64,000 bases of DNA, taken from contig NC_052357.1 of the NCBI RefSeq assembly GCF_009727055.1, forward strand, positions 12,708,639-12,772,638. Direction: 5' to 3'. The notes beneath the pieces are model-generated. The model saw only the letters and a program-made list of their open reading frames with translations. It was not told where the DNA came from and searched no databases. This DNA is from Benincasa hispida. Its lineage: Eukaryota; Streptophyta; Magnoliopsida; Cucurbitales; Cucurbitaceae. Position 1 is the first letter of the stretch. Each line of letters starts with the position of its first letter. The translations under genes were made by a program, and so were the position numbers. Shown one piece after another: positions 36,481 to 48,528 of the stretch.

Positions 36481-38480
36481 AAGAGACTTAAAGCTTAGAA
36501 TCCTTACTCAACTACAAGTACATAGAGAGCCTTCCATCTATTCGACGATGCATTGACGCTTTTGATGTTATCTTACAGTTGGCATTAGGATCTCGAGCAA
36601 AAGGAATGGATCTAGTGTACTTAGTAAAGGCAACCACAAATAAAAAAGCGGTTAGTCCTTATGCAATGCAACTAAGAACACAGGAAGGAAATCTACATCT
36701 ATGAATAAAGAGATGGTAGCATTGAAGGGCTTCTTATTGGGTCTAGCTTTTTATAGGGAGAGATCAGAAAATCAGATGATATACACTTGTAATGTCAAAG
36801 AAGATTCAAGAAGAGGAGAGACAGTTGATTCTTCGAACATTTTCTGTTAGATTCTAATGGGATGAAGGATGAAAATGGGAATTCGAAAGAGCGTAGAAAG
36901 ATGGTCGAGCAAGAAGTGGGCAGATATAGGTAGCTGACAGCAGCAATCAACCATCTTGAACAGCAAGAGAAAGCAGAACCAACTACGATCAAGGAAGAGA
37001 AAGCGGGAGTAGCAAGCAGAAGTAGGAAGGACAAACCTCATTTTGATTTCATCATTCGTAGAGATGGAGCACAGACAAGTGAAGGAAGGAACCATGGAAA
37101 AAAGGGACACCACAATCAAGAAATTCGTTCTTGTTATGCTAAATCATGCAGATAGAAGACCTACTGCAAAGAAGAAGTTGGTGAGAGACTAGGCAACTAT
37201 TCGACAGTCGAGCTATTCTAGTGGCAAATGAACCACATAGTGAAGGTGGATATCACCTGAATGCGGGGGTATTCAACAGAAATGCCTCTAAGTATACTGC
37301 CATTAAGTAGATAAGAGAGTGCTTTACTGTGCGGGAGGGCAGAGCACTCGATGCGAAATTTCACAAGGCCTAGGCTCTCATATGGTCATATCTCATCAAA
37401 GAAGATAAGAAGCTGTTTGTCTTCTTTGATGAGAGTAGACATTAGAAGAAATAATTTAGATTCTAGACAAATGAAAAAAGCGAAATCAGTCTCAGAAAGA
37501 GTTAGACAGAGCAAGTCATAGACAAACTTCTCAAATGTCACGATTGGTACCAAATCTATAACGATTCAGTCTTAAGGAAGCTTGACGTGCAACCCTATGA
37601 GAGCATTCATAATCTATATGAGCATCCGCAGGTAGTTTGGGATATGCAAACCACTTTGGGAGAGATATTTCTATATTATTTTTAGAGACATGGACAATTA
37701 GAGAAGTATGAGTTCGAAGAGCTAGAAGAGATCAATATTCACTCACTTATTTATCAAAATATTCCGCCCAACCCAACCAAACTATTAAATAAAATGAAAG
37801 CACTATGATTATGACATTTCGTTTTGGTCTTGATGTGCTTTAAAAAACATAGAGATATGATTTGCACTAGAACAATTATGATAAACCCACCAAGAACACA
37901 ATTCACTACTGGGCATTGACATCTTAATGCGTTGCAATCTAGACGTTGATCGATCTTTATGCTTCCAAGTAGCTATACAATCCTAATCGACTACCAATAT
38001 AAAGACCGCTTGAGTTCTTGAGACCGAAAAGGGGCACCCCGAGTACTAGGCCAATTTCTGTGCCAGTTGGAGACCAAGTTTGAGATGCATATCGTCAAAA
38101 GAGAGCCATCACCTCGCCTTCTCTTCAATAGTCAATTCAAGAGCCAAATTCAACAACTTAAGAAGAGAACTTGATCAATTCACGATGCATGAGGCAAAAT
38201 GCTGGTTGAAGCCCCCAAATGGGAACCTATCGAACGGGAATTAGTAGTAGTGTTACTTGCTAACAATCTCTTTTGGAGGACAGCAAATGTCAGAAATTAA
38301 TGTGAATTATGAATCTTCTTTGGGGAAAACGATTTCAAAAGATGCTTTCAAATTGAAAGTTAATTACATCCGATGAATGCTATTCTTCAAAAGAAATGGT
38401 GTTATTTTCCTACCTATATTCATAGCATGATGAACACGAGGATTAAAGATTCTCGAAGGATGATATTGAAATCTTAATAG
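36481..38480. other. Unassigned block between gypsy and mitochondrial-type DNA
   Basis: Composition is less AT-rich than the nuclear flanks, and short frames in several phases are scattered. I could not assign any to gypsy integrase, a nuclear gene or a mitochondrial gene. A run of forward codons near 37535-37800 is open for about 80 residues but matches nothing I recognise. Confidence 0.4.
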
Positions 38481-39624
38481 AAAAAGAAAGATGAAAAAAA
38501 AAATGCAATTTTGCACTGAAAGTTGCGGATCTCTTTGCCCCCCTCTTCTGACTCAGTCACATGCAACCAGGTTTGAAACCCGACCCACTCTCTCTTTTGT
38601 GCCTCCTGACAAAAATAGAATGGTCTTTTCGAGAAGAAGAGCATATCTACCTTGAAGACCTTCTGGAAAATCGCTTATGGAAAGAGCATACCTAACCAAA
38701 ATGAGCCTGTCTAAGACTTGCCATTCCCGTGGAAAAGAGTTTCCTTGCGTATTGATTCATTACTAACTAAATGGGAAATGCTTGCTTCTATTCTTTCTTT
38801 TCAAGCGAAGAACTGTGGTTGTCTAGCTATATGGAATCCTTAGAAGTGAAGGGATAGATGGAACAAAAGGGGATAGAAGAACTACTAAAAGTCATCCATA
38901 AAATTGAACACCTTTCTGCCTATATGGAAGGGTGGAATGGATCATCAATCATAGGGTGGAAATTTCCTCCAATCGACATACTTTTTTTTCCATAGGGATT
39001 GCATACCCATAATAATAACTTCACGGGAGAGAACATGATGGATGAGCGATGATAGACCTACCTTAGTTTTGCATTGGTTTACTCGCTTGCTGAAACCTCC
39101 CTCCATAGCCGACTGAATGGTTGGATAGCCACTCAACATTTTACTACACTTCCTCTATGCCACTCCCCTCACTATCTCTCTCGACCCATTCACCAGAGTA
39201 TTTTGGGCTGGAATGCCTCCATTCCTATTCCATCCTTTATTTATAATCTGTTATGAGTCCTAGTATAAAAGAATATGAATACATAAGACTCTTTGATTTC
39301 TTTCCCCCCCTCAAATTGATAGGGGTAGGAATTCCTAGAAGAGTCTCGAAGGTCATTTTGTCATCAGTGGAGAAGCATGCGTGATACAGATACTCCTCTA
39401 TGCGAATGTTCTGGCTTTCAAAAGACGAGTAAGGGACGGAGAGGGGGAAGGGAGTTTTGGGAACAAAGCCCCAGATTTCAAAGTTAAGCTCTACCCTTTC
39501 GTATCTTTACCCTATCTAAGCTATATCAACAAAGCCAACTAGAAAAATCGCTTGTCAATGGATTATTGGTGTAATACTCACTCTACAATGATTTGTGTTA
39601 GAACTTTCACTGATTAGGTGTGAG
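38481..39624. other. Probable plant mitochondrial intergenic DNA
   Basis: Balanced base composition and short purine/pyrimidine-rich runs resemble plant mitochondrial spacer DNA, and the stretch is contiguous with a cob fragment. No gene was identified. Mitochondrial origin is inference from position and composition only. Confidence 0.4.
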
Positions 39625-40443
39625 CTTACAAGGCTAGGGCTCATCCATGTAAGAATTAGAAATTCTTCTTCCGACTCATCCTGGAATGGGCGTTATGGCA
39701 AACAACAAGAAGAAAACAAAAGGAGAAATTTGTCCAATAGTAACAAATGGTGCCTCCACAGGTTGACATCCGATCCAACCTAGTAGTAAGCAAACTGCCA
39801 AAAGAAACCAAAATAGTCCTTAGTGAATAGGGCAAAAACTTGAACTATGCACATATATACTTTTAAAAAAAGGTAAAGCCAACAGACATATAACAACTGG
39901 TGCTATTGCAGCTACATCTCTCGCTTTCTCAGGTATACTACGAAGAATGGCATGGATTGGTAGAAAATACCATTCTGACACAATATGAGGTGGGGTGGGC
40001 ATTAGATTAGTAGGTATATAATTGTCGGGATGCCTCAAAACATTAGAAGCATAAAAAACCCACATGGAAAAAAGGTAGCAAAAGCTACCCAACTCATTAG
40101 ATCCTTTACATAAAAAAAGGGGTAAAAATAAATTTTATCCATCTCTGATGTACACCGAATGGATTATTTGATCCATATTAATGCAATACGGCCAGATAAA
40201 GAAGACAAACACTTGCTAAAAGAAAATGGAGTGAATGATGAAGACTGAAAAAACGATTTAAGGTGGTATTATCCACGAAGAAACCACCCTAAAGCCAAGT
40301 CACTATGATATCTTCTACTACGGGTATGGTGCTAGCTAAGCTTGTAACTACAGTTGCTCCCCAAAAACTCATCTGACCCCAAGGTAGTACATATCCTGTA
40401 AAAGCTGTCAGAATCATTGATAGGAAGATTATAACTCTCATAG
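39625..40443 (-). pseudogene. cob: Nuclear copy of mitochondrial cytochrome b (NUMT)
   Basis: On the minus strand the C-terminal two thirds of plant cytochrome b can be read: [36 protein letters not shown], a stop (TGG to TAG at 40289-40291), [75 protein letters not shown] and LLLGWIGCQPVEAPFVTIG near the end. The quinol-site motif PEWY is SEWY. The frame has stops and at least one shift. The N-terminal third is missing: a copia LTR begins at 40447. The protein is complex III core, encoded in mitochondria, so this nuclear-type context marks a transferred pseudogene. Confidence 0.93.
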
Positions 40444-40446
40444 CGT

Positions 40447-40919
40447 TGTTGAGGTTGATGCCTTAAATCTTATTGGGGTTGATACCTTAAATCTCGTAGG
40501 GTTCTATAGTTTGTAAACATTGTATGAACAAGCTCTTTATGTGATTAATAAAATATATGATATTTTATTAATGTTGCCTATAAAATATGTGCTATTTTAG
40601 TTGCATTAACCATAAACCAATAAACTAATATCCAAGATTATTGTTGTAACTTAAACATGTATGTGGAGACATACAGATGGATCATGTTTAAGTGATAATC
40701 TAAATGGCCTGTAGTATATGGATAAGGCTGAGTACTTTATCCCGGTGACACTACGAGTATGACCCACTTTGTAGGTTTGTACAAATGTTGTAAAGTGCTA
40801 CAAATGATCTGATCCTGATCATTCATTTATTAGGCATGCGAGCGGGGATATTCTATACAAAGGAGTTTGTATAAAATCGGACCACGAAATGCTTAGTCTT
40901 ATTATATAACGTCGTTCGT
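40447..40919 (+). mobile_element. Truncated copia LTR, group A
   Basis: It starts TGTTGAGGTTGATGCC and the start is partly duplicated 26 bases later (TTGGGGTTGATACC). It carries the perfect first hairpin (40854-40873) and stops after CGTCGTTCGTA, where minus-strand gag begins. It is therefore joined head to head with the copia fragment to its right. Confidence 0.75.
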
Positions 40920-41150
40920 AATGCTTGCCAAGATGTAGGCTCTCGCCTTCTCATTAACCCTTACCCATCTATCATCACCTTCCCAAACATTTTGGTTAGT
41001 ATTTGAATCGAGAAGAAGAGGATATTCCTCTGTTAAAACAAACCTCAGATTGTCAACCATTAATATTGTATTTATATTCGTTTTCCAATTAGAGTAACAT
41101 TCTCCATTGAATTTGTCGGAAGCAAGAAGTTGTATAATCGAGTTTGACAT
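40920..41150 (-). pseudogene. Copia gag N-terminal fragment
   Basis: From ATG at 41150 the minus strand reads SNSIIQLLASDKFNGECY, SNWKTNINTILMVDNLRFVL, a proline-leucine stretch and WVRVNEKARAYILASI, all without a stop. This equals the first about 77 residues of the gag seen at 20247 and 52883. It is the least damaged gag start in the window but is cut off by the LTR junction at 40919. Confidence 0.85.
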
Positions 41151-41263
41151 TGCTGAAAAATAAACAAATTCTATTAATCTTATGCATCTAAATCCAATTT
41201 TAGCAAAAAATAATAAAGTACCCATATTTCTTTATTTATTTGCAACGATACTTTAGTGTGTTT
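41151..41263 (-). mobile_element. Copia leader immediately upstream of gag
   Basis: Short untranslated segment before the gag start, similar to 52884-52990. It marks the part of the leader that was not duplicated. Confidence 0.5.
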
Positions 41264-43373
41264 AGAATAGATGCTACTGTGGGGTAGTCAAATACTCCTT
41301 CACTGAAGCAAGACAATCTTGACCAAATACTATATCCAGAATAACTCTTATTCCTATAGTTGTTTTGGTTACCGTTTTTGGTCAAGAACTTTACTAACAT
41401 TTAGTAACTCTTGTACGTAAGACCCGCCATTTTCAGATCTTATGAAATGGTATGAACATGCCCCCGAATTGGAAAAAAATGTTCAAGATGGAATTATCAA
41501 ACCCTATTCATTTCTGAAGCATGGGTTGTTCCCAATCTTATATTACAACCCTCCGAATCGATCACTACTGTTAATGACTAGCTTGTGCCGCCTAAAAACA
41601 ATAGCAGGCACAACATAGGAGTCTCATGGTTCAAACTAATAGAGGATACCGTAGGATATGTTGACACATTTCCTTCACCCACTTACTATGAACTACTTCC
41701 CCATTCACCTTGTTATCAACCCATGTAAACACTTTCCAAATGGTGCAGTCGCGGTAAAAACGATAAGAAGCCGAGCATAGATCTCACGGCGTGAACTCTT
41801 GGGGACGTGAGAGCTGAAAACGATATATCGTATATATTGTTAGTCTCCCACTGAAGTGTTTTAAATGTTTGGGTATTCTTTTACTTAAGTATATTTTGGC
41901 TAATTTTAAACAACCTAAGTCTATATGATCTATCCAAGTATAACGATTATATTTATATTTAACCTACGATGTCTAGCTAGTTTTAAAACCTTACACCATT
42001 CATGTGTACTTATAGAACCGGTTAACAATGCTCAATTATTCGACCATAATCCTCAGCTAGGAGGTGTTCCATAGACCATCAACTTAAATACCCCCAGCCT
42101 TAGAAAGGGTTATATACCGATTGAGTTTGTAACCCAAGTTTTATAAGACAACGACCTATTTTAACTATTAAAACAAGTGGTTAATCCTACGTGAACGTGC
42201 AACTTATCTTTGTTATGGATTTTAAATGTCTAACCTGATTTTATAACAACTTACAAAAAAAAAAAAAAAAAAAAAAAAAAATTAGACATGCATTGCATCT
42301 ATAACAAACATAGATATCTCATGATTTAATATAATACTTATATTAAAACAACTGAAATCCTAAACATGAATACTATATATTATAACATCTTATAACATAT
42401 GTTCAATGCATGTAACATGCTTTCTATGGTGGATTTTAAATCTACGTGACATACTATATACACATATAAGATTTATTTAATTATAACTTACATCACATGT
42501 ATAAATAATTAAACACAATCGATATGGTTTAGTTTTGGAATTTTCAACCAAACAAAGGCCTAAATTATTACATAAATCAGAAAAACTGGCTCCAAAACAC
42601 TTCTGGACTACTCGAACCGGACCTTCAATGCTTAAAATTGAGTTGAACCGGGCTTAACTAGGTCAAACCGAACTTCCTTGGTCCAAACCGACTGGACCGA
42701 TTCACTTGGATCGTCGATTTGGGCTCGCGCGTGCATGCTGGGTTGGGATAAACAGTGTCGCAACGTTGCATCCCAGCGTTGCAACGCCACAGGGTCATCT
42801 TCAAAATCCTGGGCTGGAACGAAGAGCAACGTCGTGACACTCCAAGCACAGCATCACGACGCTTCGAGGCAGTGGCTGAATTCAGTTTTTTGCTGCTAAC
42901 CTCCACTGCTTCTTTCTTCAATTTCATCCTAATTTCAACTCTAATGACTCCAAGTGAATTATATACTCTTAAACACACATTAAGGCCCATCAATCAAGAG
43001 ACAGTTACATTAATTACAACAAAATTGAAGAGAATTTAATGCCAAAACACAGGAAAACAATATCAGTTCACCATTTTCATACAATTTATGAAAAGACACC
43101 CACTACACCAAAATTAACTCAAATTGAATGTTTAAAAGATGCTCTGATACAGTGATACCAATTGTAAGTTTATAAAAACACACAGTGGAAGAAACAAAAT
43201 GATAAAACATTCTAAATCATTAATTTTAACTTTGAATTGAGCATGTCCATGGGTTTCATATAGACCTTTGAAGATCTTCTTCAAACATGAAATTCAGCTG
43301 CAATCTTTTTTTCTTTTGGTTGTGAACCACCACTACGACTTCCCTACTATCCTCTAGGAGCCTTAGATTGTGT
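41264..43373 (-). repeat. Tandem duplication copy 1: LTR tail, PBS and leader
   Basis: This 2.1-kb unit, read on the minus strand, contains the last about 210 bases of a group A-type LTR (43373-43163), a PBS and a copia leader. It repeats as 43374-45464. Matching landmarks are TAGAATAGATGCTAC (41263) and CAGAATAGATGCTAC (43374), CTTCACTGAAGCAAGACAAT, CGATATATC near 41821 and 43930, and the two GTCGYRACGYT-rich segments near 42750-42870 and 44860-44940. Short overlapping frames at 42632-43039 are fortuitous. A run of about 30 A lies near 42250-42281. Confidence 0.85.
43141..43160 (-). other. Primer-binding site with an internal 8-bp repeat
   Basis: On the minus strand the site reads TGGTATCA, then CTGTATCA, then GAGC. 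The plant initiator-methionine PBS core TGGTATCAGAGC is thus split by an imperfect 8-bp duplication. Confidence 0.6.
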
Positions 43374-45464
43374 CAGAATAGATGCTACCGAGAGTCAGTC
43401 AAATACTCCTTCACTGAAGCAAGACAATCTTGACCAAATACTATCTCCAAAATCACACTTATTCCTATAGTCATTTAGTTACCATTTTCGGTCAAGAACT
43501 TACTAACACTTGGTAATTTGTGAGTGTAACCCTCCATTTTCAGATTTTATAGGACGATATGAATATGCCCCCAAATTGGAAGACAATGTTCAAGATGGAA
43601 CTATGAAACCCTATGCATTTCTGAAGCTTGGGTTGTTCTGAATCCTATGTTACAACCTTCTGAGGGGATCACTATGGTTAACGACTAGCTAGTGCTGCCT
43701 AAAAATGACAGCAGGCGCAACATAGGAATCTCACGGTTCAAACTAATGGAAGAGACTATAGGATATATTGACACATTATTATTGACCCACTTACTATGAA
43801 CTACTTCCCTTATTCACCTTATTATTGACCCATGCAAACATTTTCAAAATTGAGTAGTCGAGGTAAAATCGACACGAAGCCGAGCATGGATCTCACGGTG
43901 TGAACTCTTAGGGACGTGAGAGCTAAAAACGATATATCATATATATTTTTAATCTCCTACTAAGTGTTCTAACATTTTGGGTATACGTTTACTTAAGTAT
44001 ATTTCGGCTAATAAATATCCTAAGTCTATGTTATTTATCCAAGTATAATGTTTATATTTGGATTTAACCTACGATGTCTAGGTGATAAAACCATTTTATT
44101 ATCTCACACCACTCATTCAAACTCTTAAAATCGGTTAACAATGCTCAATTATTCGACCATAATCCCTAAGTAGGAGGTGTTCCGTAGACCGTCAACTTAA
44201 ATACCTCCAGCCTTAGACAGGATTATATATCGGTTGAGTTTGTAACCTTATTTCATAAGATAACGACTTATTTTAACTATTAAAACAAGTTGTTAAACTA
44301 AATGAGCAAGCAACTTATCTTTGTTATGGATTTTAATGTCTAATCCAATTTTATAACAACTTATAAAACAATAGACATGCTTTCCATCCATAACATTCTT
44401 CAAAGGCATTCAAACTTGAATATAACACTTATATTAACCTTTAGAAACCTTAACATGCATACTATATATTATAACTCTTTATAATATATTTTAATGCATG
44501 TAACATGCTTTCCATGATGGGATTTTAAATCTACATAGCATACATTATGCACTTGTTTAATTTAAATATAACATACATCATATGCATAAATATTTAAACA
44601 ACACCGATATGGTTCAACTTTGGCATCCTAAGGAAGCAAATTAACTCATTATTACAAATAATAATTAAAAAAAAACAGCTCCACTTTGAATCTGGATCAC
44701 TCGACCCGTCCCGAACCGACCCTCAAATGCTGCAAAAGAGGCTGAACTAGACCAGAGAGGGCTGGACCAGACTAGAAAAGAACCAAACCAGTCGAAATGG
44801 CTTCACCCGCGCGAACTGGCTCACGAATGCGCGTGTTTTTTTGGGCTGGGATAAACAGTGTCACGACGCTTCAATCCAGCGTTTCAACCCTCGGGCTCTA
44901 AGATAAGCAGCGTCGTGACGCTCTAAGAATAGTGTCGCAATGCTGCGAGGGTAGTAGCTTCAATCCAGTTTCGACTGCTAACCTTGCTTGTTTCAATCTT
45001 TGATTACAACCTAATTTCAACTCTATTGACTCTAATAAAATTACATACTCTAGAGTACACATATAAGCTCATCAAACAAGAGTCGATTACAAATTTAACA
45101 GCATAATCAAAGAGAAATCTAAAACCAAATTTGAATCTCAACCATATCAGTCAACCAAATATGCATCTGTAGAAATTCACCCATCAAACTCAAATTAACG
45201 TTAATTTAGTACTTAAATCATGCTTTGATATCAATTGATAGAATGAACATACATGTAAAGGAAGAAATCAAAATCAATAAGTACTCTAATTACACTTAAT
45301 TTGAGTTTAAAAGTATGCAAGAATACTATTTTCAAGAAGGAGGGTTTCATGAACACAATACTTTTGTAGATCTCAGCAATTCTAGCTCCTCTCCTCAAAT
45401 TGGATCTCTAAATCACAAGTGGATCGCAACAATGATCTTCTCTACTATTCTCTAACTTAGATTG
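43374..45464 (-). repeat. Tandem duplication copy 2: leader, PBS and LTR tail
   Basis: Second copy of the 2.1-kb unit. Its LTR tail (45235-45464) is part of the complete LTR at 45235-46956, showing that the duplication took the LTR end, PBS and leader together. The two copies are clearly diverged, with many substitutions and small indels, so the event is old. Confidence 0.85.
45219..45234 (-). other. Degenerate primer-binding site
   Basis: TTGATATCAAAGCATG on the minus strand follows the LTR end directly and resembles the TGGTATCAGAGC core with three changes. Confidence 0.6.
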
Positions 45465-46956
45465 AGAGGTGGAATATCTGAATTAGCTCAATTAGGTGAA
45501 CGGAGTGAGGTGGGTTTGAAGAGAGTGCAGATTAGGTGTTAATTCATGGACAATTCTGAAAATTGAAGTTTTTAAAGAACTAATTCATGCTAATCAGATT
45601 GATGACACTTCATCAACCACTAACAAAGTGCACTTAGGTGTTAATTCATGGACAATTCCACTCAAGATCAAATTTTTGGGAAAACCGCACTTTAAAATTA
45701 AATAATCATTTTTTCCATTATCAGATTTTTTTTATAAAAAATTTAATTTTACATTAAAATAAAATTAAATAATATTGAAATTCAATTCTGAAATTGAATT
45801 AAAAAATTCTTTATTTAATTAATTAATTAAACATACTTAATTAATTTAAAAAATAATTTAATATCAAATATTAAATTAATAAAACACCTAATTCAAACAT
45901 GAATCCTATTCATGTTAATTAATATTTAAATATTGTAAACTCTCCAATTTATATTTAATTTTGATAAATTTAAACGTTTTAATTATATCAAATATAATTA
46001 ATCAAACCTATTCAAATTTAAAACCCTAATTTTGATTTTGAACATTTCAAATCCGCTCAATTCATTAATCCAAGGAGTAATTTTACGAGCTAATAGAGGG
46101 ACCTTATGGACCTATAGATCATGAGCTCCAACGATTTGAGATTAATTGGCTAAACTCTTTAGACTGAATTAATCAATATTAGTTAACTATTAAGACATAT
46201 CATTATAGCTCGGTAGTTACATCTCCTCACTATAGATATATTTCTGTCCACTTTAACCATAATTAGTAAATCGACCCTTCACAGGTTGTTCGTATTTACA
46301 GTTAGATCAAAATTACCATTTTACCCCTATAAATACATCTTGCTCCTTTAGCTCCCACTGATCTTCTAATGAACAATTAGTTTATAGTCCAACTAATAAA
46401 CCATATCCCGCTTAGCCATGAGAAAGCGAGGCTCCATTGTACAAAACCATAAATCAGTACTTAATGGAACAACCTATCTGCTAACGTTAAAATGGGTAGA
46501 AATGAATTCCATCTAGTAAGACTATGTCCACAGCTAATATGAACGGTGTTATATAATGAGACTAAAAATTTTGTGGTCTGGTCTTATACAAGCTCCTTTG
46601 TATAGAATATCCCCCTTCGCATGTCTAATACATAAATGATCAAGATCAGATCATTTGTAACATTTTACAACAATTGTAATACCTACAAAATGGACCATAC
46701 TCGTAATGTCACCAGGATACCCAGCCTTATCTATCTATTGCAGACCATTTGGGTGATCACTTAAACATGATCCTATGTCTCCATATACATGTTTAAGTTT
46801 CAAAGATAACCTTGAATGTTAGTTTATTGGTTTGTGGTTAATGTAACTAAAATATCACATATTTTATAGACTAAGTGAATAATCACATAAATAGTTTATT
46901 CATACAATGTTTACAAACTACAGAACCCTACGAGATTTAGGGCATCAACCTCAATA
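45235..46956 (-). mobile_element. Copia LTR, group A, shared by two element bodies
   Basis: On the minus strand it starts TATTGAGGTTGATGCCC (46956), directly after the polypurine tract of the pol region, and ends near TCTATCA (45235), directly before a PBS and leader. It is therefore the 3' LTR of the element to its right and the 5' LTR of the element to its left. It keeps the first hairpin (near 46588-46606). Confidence 0.85.
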
Positions 46957-46972
46957 ATCTCCTACTTGACTT
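46957..46972 (-). other. Polypurine tract of copia element
   Basis: Minus strand AAGTAGGAGATTA ends at the LTR start, equal to the copia AAGTGGGAGATT type with one change. Confidence 0.75.
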
Positions 46973-47024
46973 AAAGCTAGTGGAGTGTACAATATAATAA
47001 AAATACAAACATACAAATAATAAA

Positions 47025-47860
47025 CTAGGGTATAACACGCCCAGTACAATATCTCCCACTTGCCCTAGTCCAGCCGTGGTCTGTCCCATAGATCCATACT
47101 CTGTAGATGACTTCAAACGCTCTAGTCGTGAGGGCCTTTGTAATTGGATCAGCAACGTTCTGCTTCAAAGTTATCTTCATGACAATCACATCCCATCGAT
47201 GCACAATCTCTCGGATGAGATGATACTTCCACTTTATGTGCTTGCCCGCAGTTATGACTCCTAGGCTCTCAGGAATCAGCCATAGCACCATTATTATCAC
47301 AATAAAATGTGATGGCCTTTGACATGTCTAGAACAACTTCCAGATCAGTCAAGAATTTCCTGAGCTAAACGGCTTCCCTAGCATCTTCACAAGTCGCTAT
47401 ATATTCAGCCTCCATGGTGGATTCAACGATGTACTCTTGCTTGGTGCTTCGCCATACTACTGCTCCTCCGTTAAGACTGAACATTGATCCTAATGTGGAT
47501 TTTCTAGAATCTCAATCAGTCTGAAAATTAGTCCGTAAGGATCAAATCTTTAGAACCATACACAACATGTAGTCATTTGTTCTCCATAGATACTTAAGGA
47601 TGTTCTTAACGACTGTTCAGTGATCGAATCTTGGATTAGATTGATATCTACTGACTATCCCCACTGTATAGCAGATGTCAAGTTTAGTACATAACATCGC
47701 ATACATCAAGCTGCCTACGGTAGATGCATAGGGAACCCGTCTCATCTCCTCAATCTCTTGAGGTGTTTTAGAATATTGTTCCTTAGACAAAGAAACTCCG
47801 TGCCTGAAAGGCAATAAGCCCTTCTTGGAGTTTTGCATTGAATACTTGACAAGCATTTTG
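47025..47860 (-). pseudogene. Copia RNase H and preceding pol segment
   Basis: The minus-strand frame 47856-47617 reads MLVKYSMQNSKKGLLPFRHG, RRVPYASTVGSLMYAMLCTK and DICYTVGIVSRYQSNP, the conserved linker between RT and RNase H. Further on, broken frames show EYIATCEDAREA-like codons near 47380-47400 and GKHIKWKYHLIREIVHR plus NVADPITKALT (47300 to 47130), the RNase H end. Several frameshifts and stops separate them. The family role is removal of the RNA strand during reverse transcription. Confidence 0.88.
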
Positions 47861-47992
47861 TCAATATACGACGTTGAGACAGTGCTAGCATTTTATTTTT
47901 TCGATCTTGAATGATCTAAATACGTAAAAAAAACTGAGCCTATCCTAAATCTTTCATTTGGAACGGAGTCACTAGCCAGTTTTTAACTGTAG

Positions 47993-48478
47993 TCAATAAA
48001 CTACATCATTCCCAATGAGTAGGATATCATCTACATACAACACTAGAAAAACTACTGAATTATTGATGATCTTCTTGTATACAGAAGGCTCATCAACATT
48101 CAGATCAAAGCCATAAGATTTGATCGCAGTTTTAAACCTTATATTCCAAGATTGAGATGCTTGTTTCAATCCATAAATGAACCAATTAAGCTTGCAAACC
48201 TTTTTCTCTTGACCTTGGGTTATGAATCCCTCTGGATGCACCATATAAATGGTCTCCTCAGGATTGTTATTAAGAAAAGCAGTCTTGACATCCATTTTCC
48301 ATATCTCATAGTCATAATATGAAGCAATGGATAGGAGGATCCGGATAGACTTCAGCATAGCAATAGGCAAGAAAGTCTCTTCATAGTCGACTCCCTTTAC
48401 CTGGGTATAACCCTTTGCCATCAGTCTAGCTTTGAAGGTTTGCACCTTCCCATCAGCACCCCCTATCTTTTTGTACAT
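47993..48478 (-). pseudogene. Copia reverse transcriptase
   Basis: An uninterrupted 161-residue minus-strand frame holds most of the RT palm and fingers: FKARLMAKGYTQVKGVDYEE, WKMDVKTAFLNNN, KVCKLNWFIYGLKQASQSWN and the catalytic LYVDDILL (YVDD codons at 48026-48037). These are the hallmark motifs of plant Ty1/copia RT. The conserved LNGNLEE is LNNNPEE and KSIYGLKQA is WFIYGLKQA. Stops flank the frame on both sides, so the whole pol is not translatable. It is the best-preserved enzyme domain in the window. Confidence 0.93.
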
Positions 48479-48528
48479 TTACAACCTATAGGTTTAACCC
48501 CATTAGGTTGATCTACAAGATCTCATAC

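Noticed and set aside
36070..37119. Minus-strand frames (36273-36070, 36377-36141, 37119-36847) as genes
   Set aside because: The first two are shadows of the Tat RNase H fragment read on the plus strand. The third has no recognisable content.
38500..38620. Possible tRNA from a GGTTTGAAACCCGACC stretch
   Set aside because: It resembles a T-arm, but no acceptor, D-arm or anticodon arm could be fitted around it on either strand.
42632..43039. Four overlapping frames on both strands
   Set aside because: They lie in the copia leader, and the frame openness follows from local G+C enrichment. The duplicated copy at 44700-44990 does not preserve the frames.
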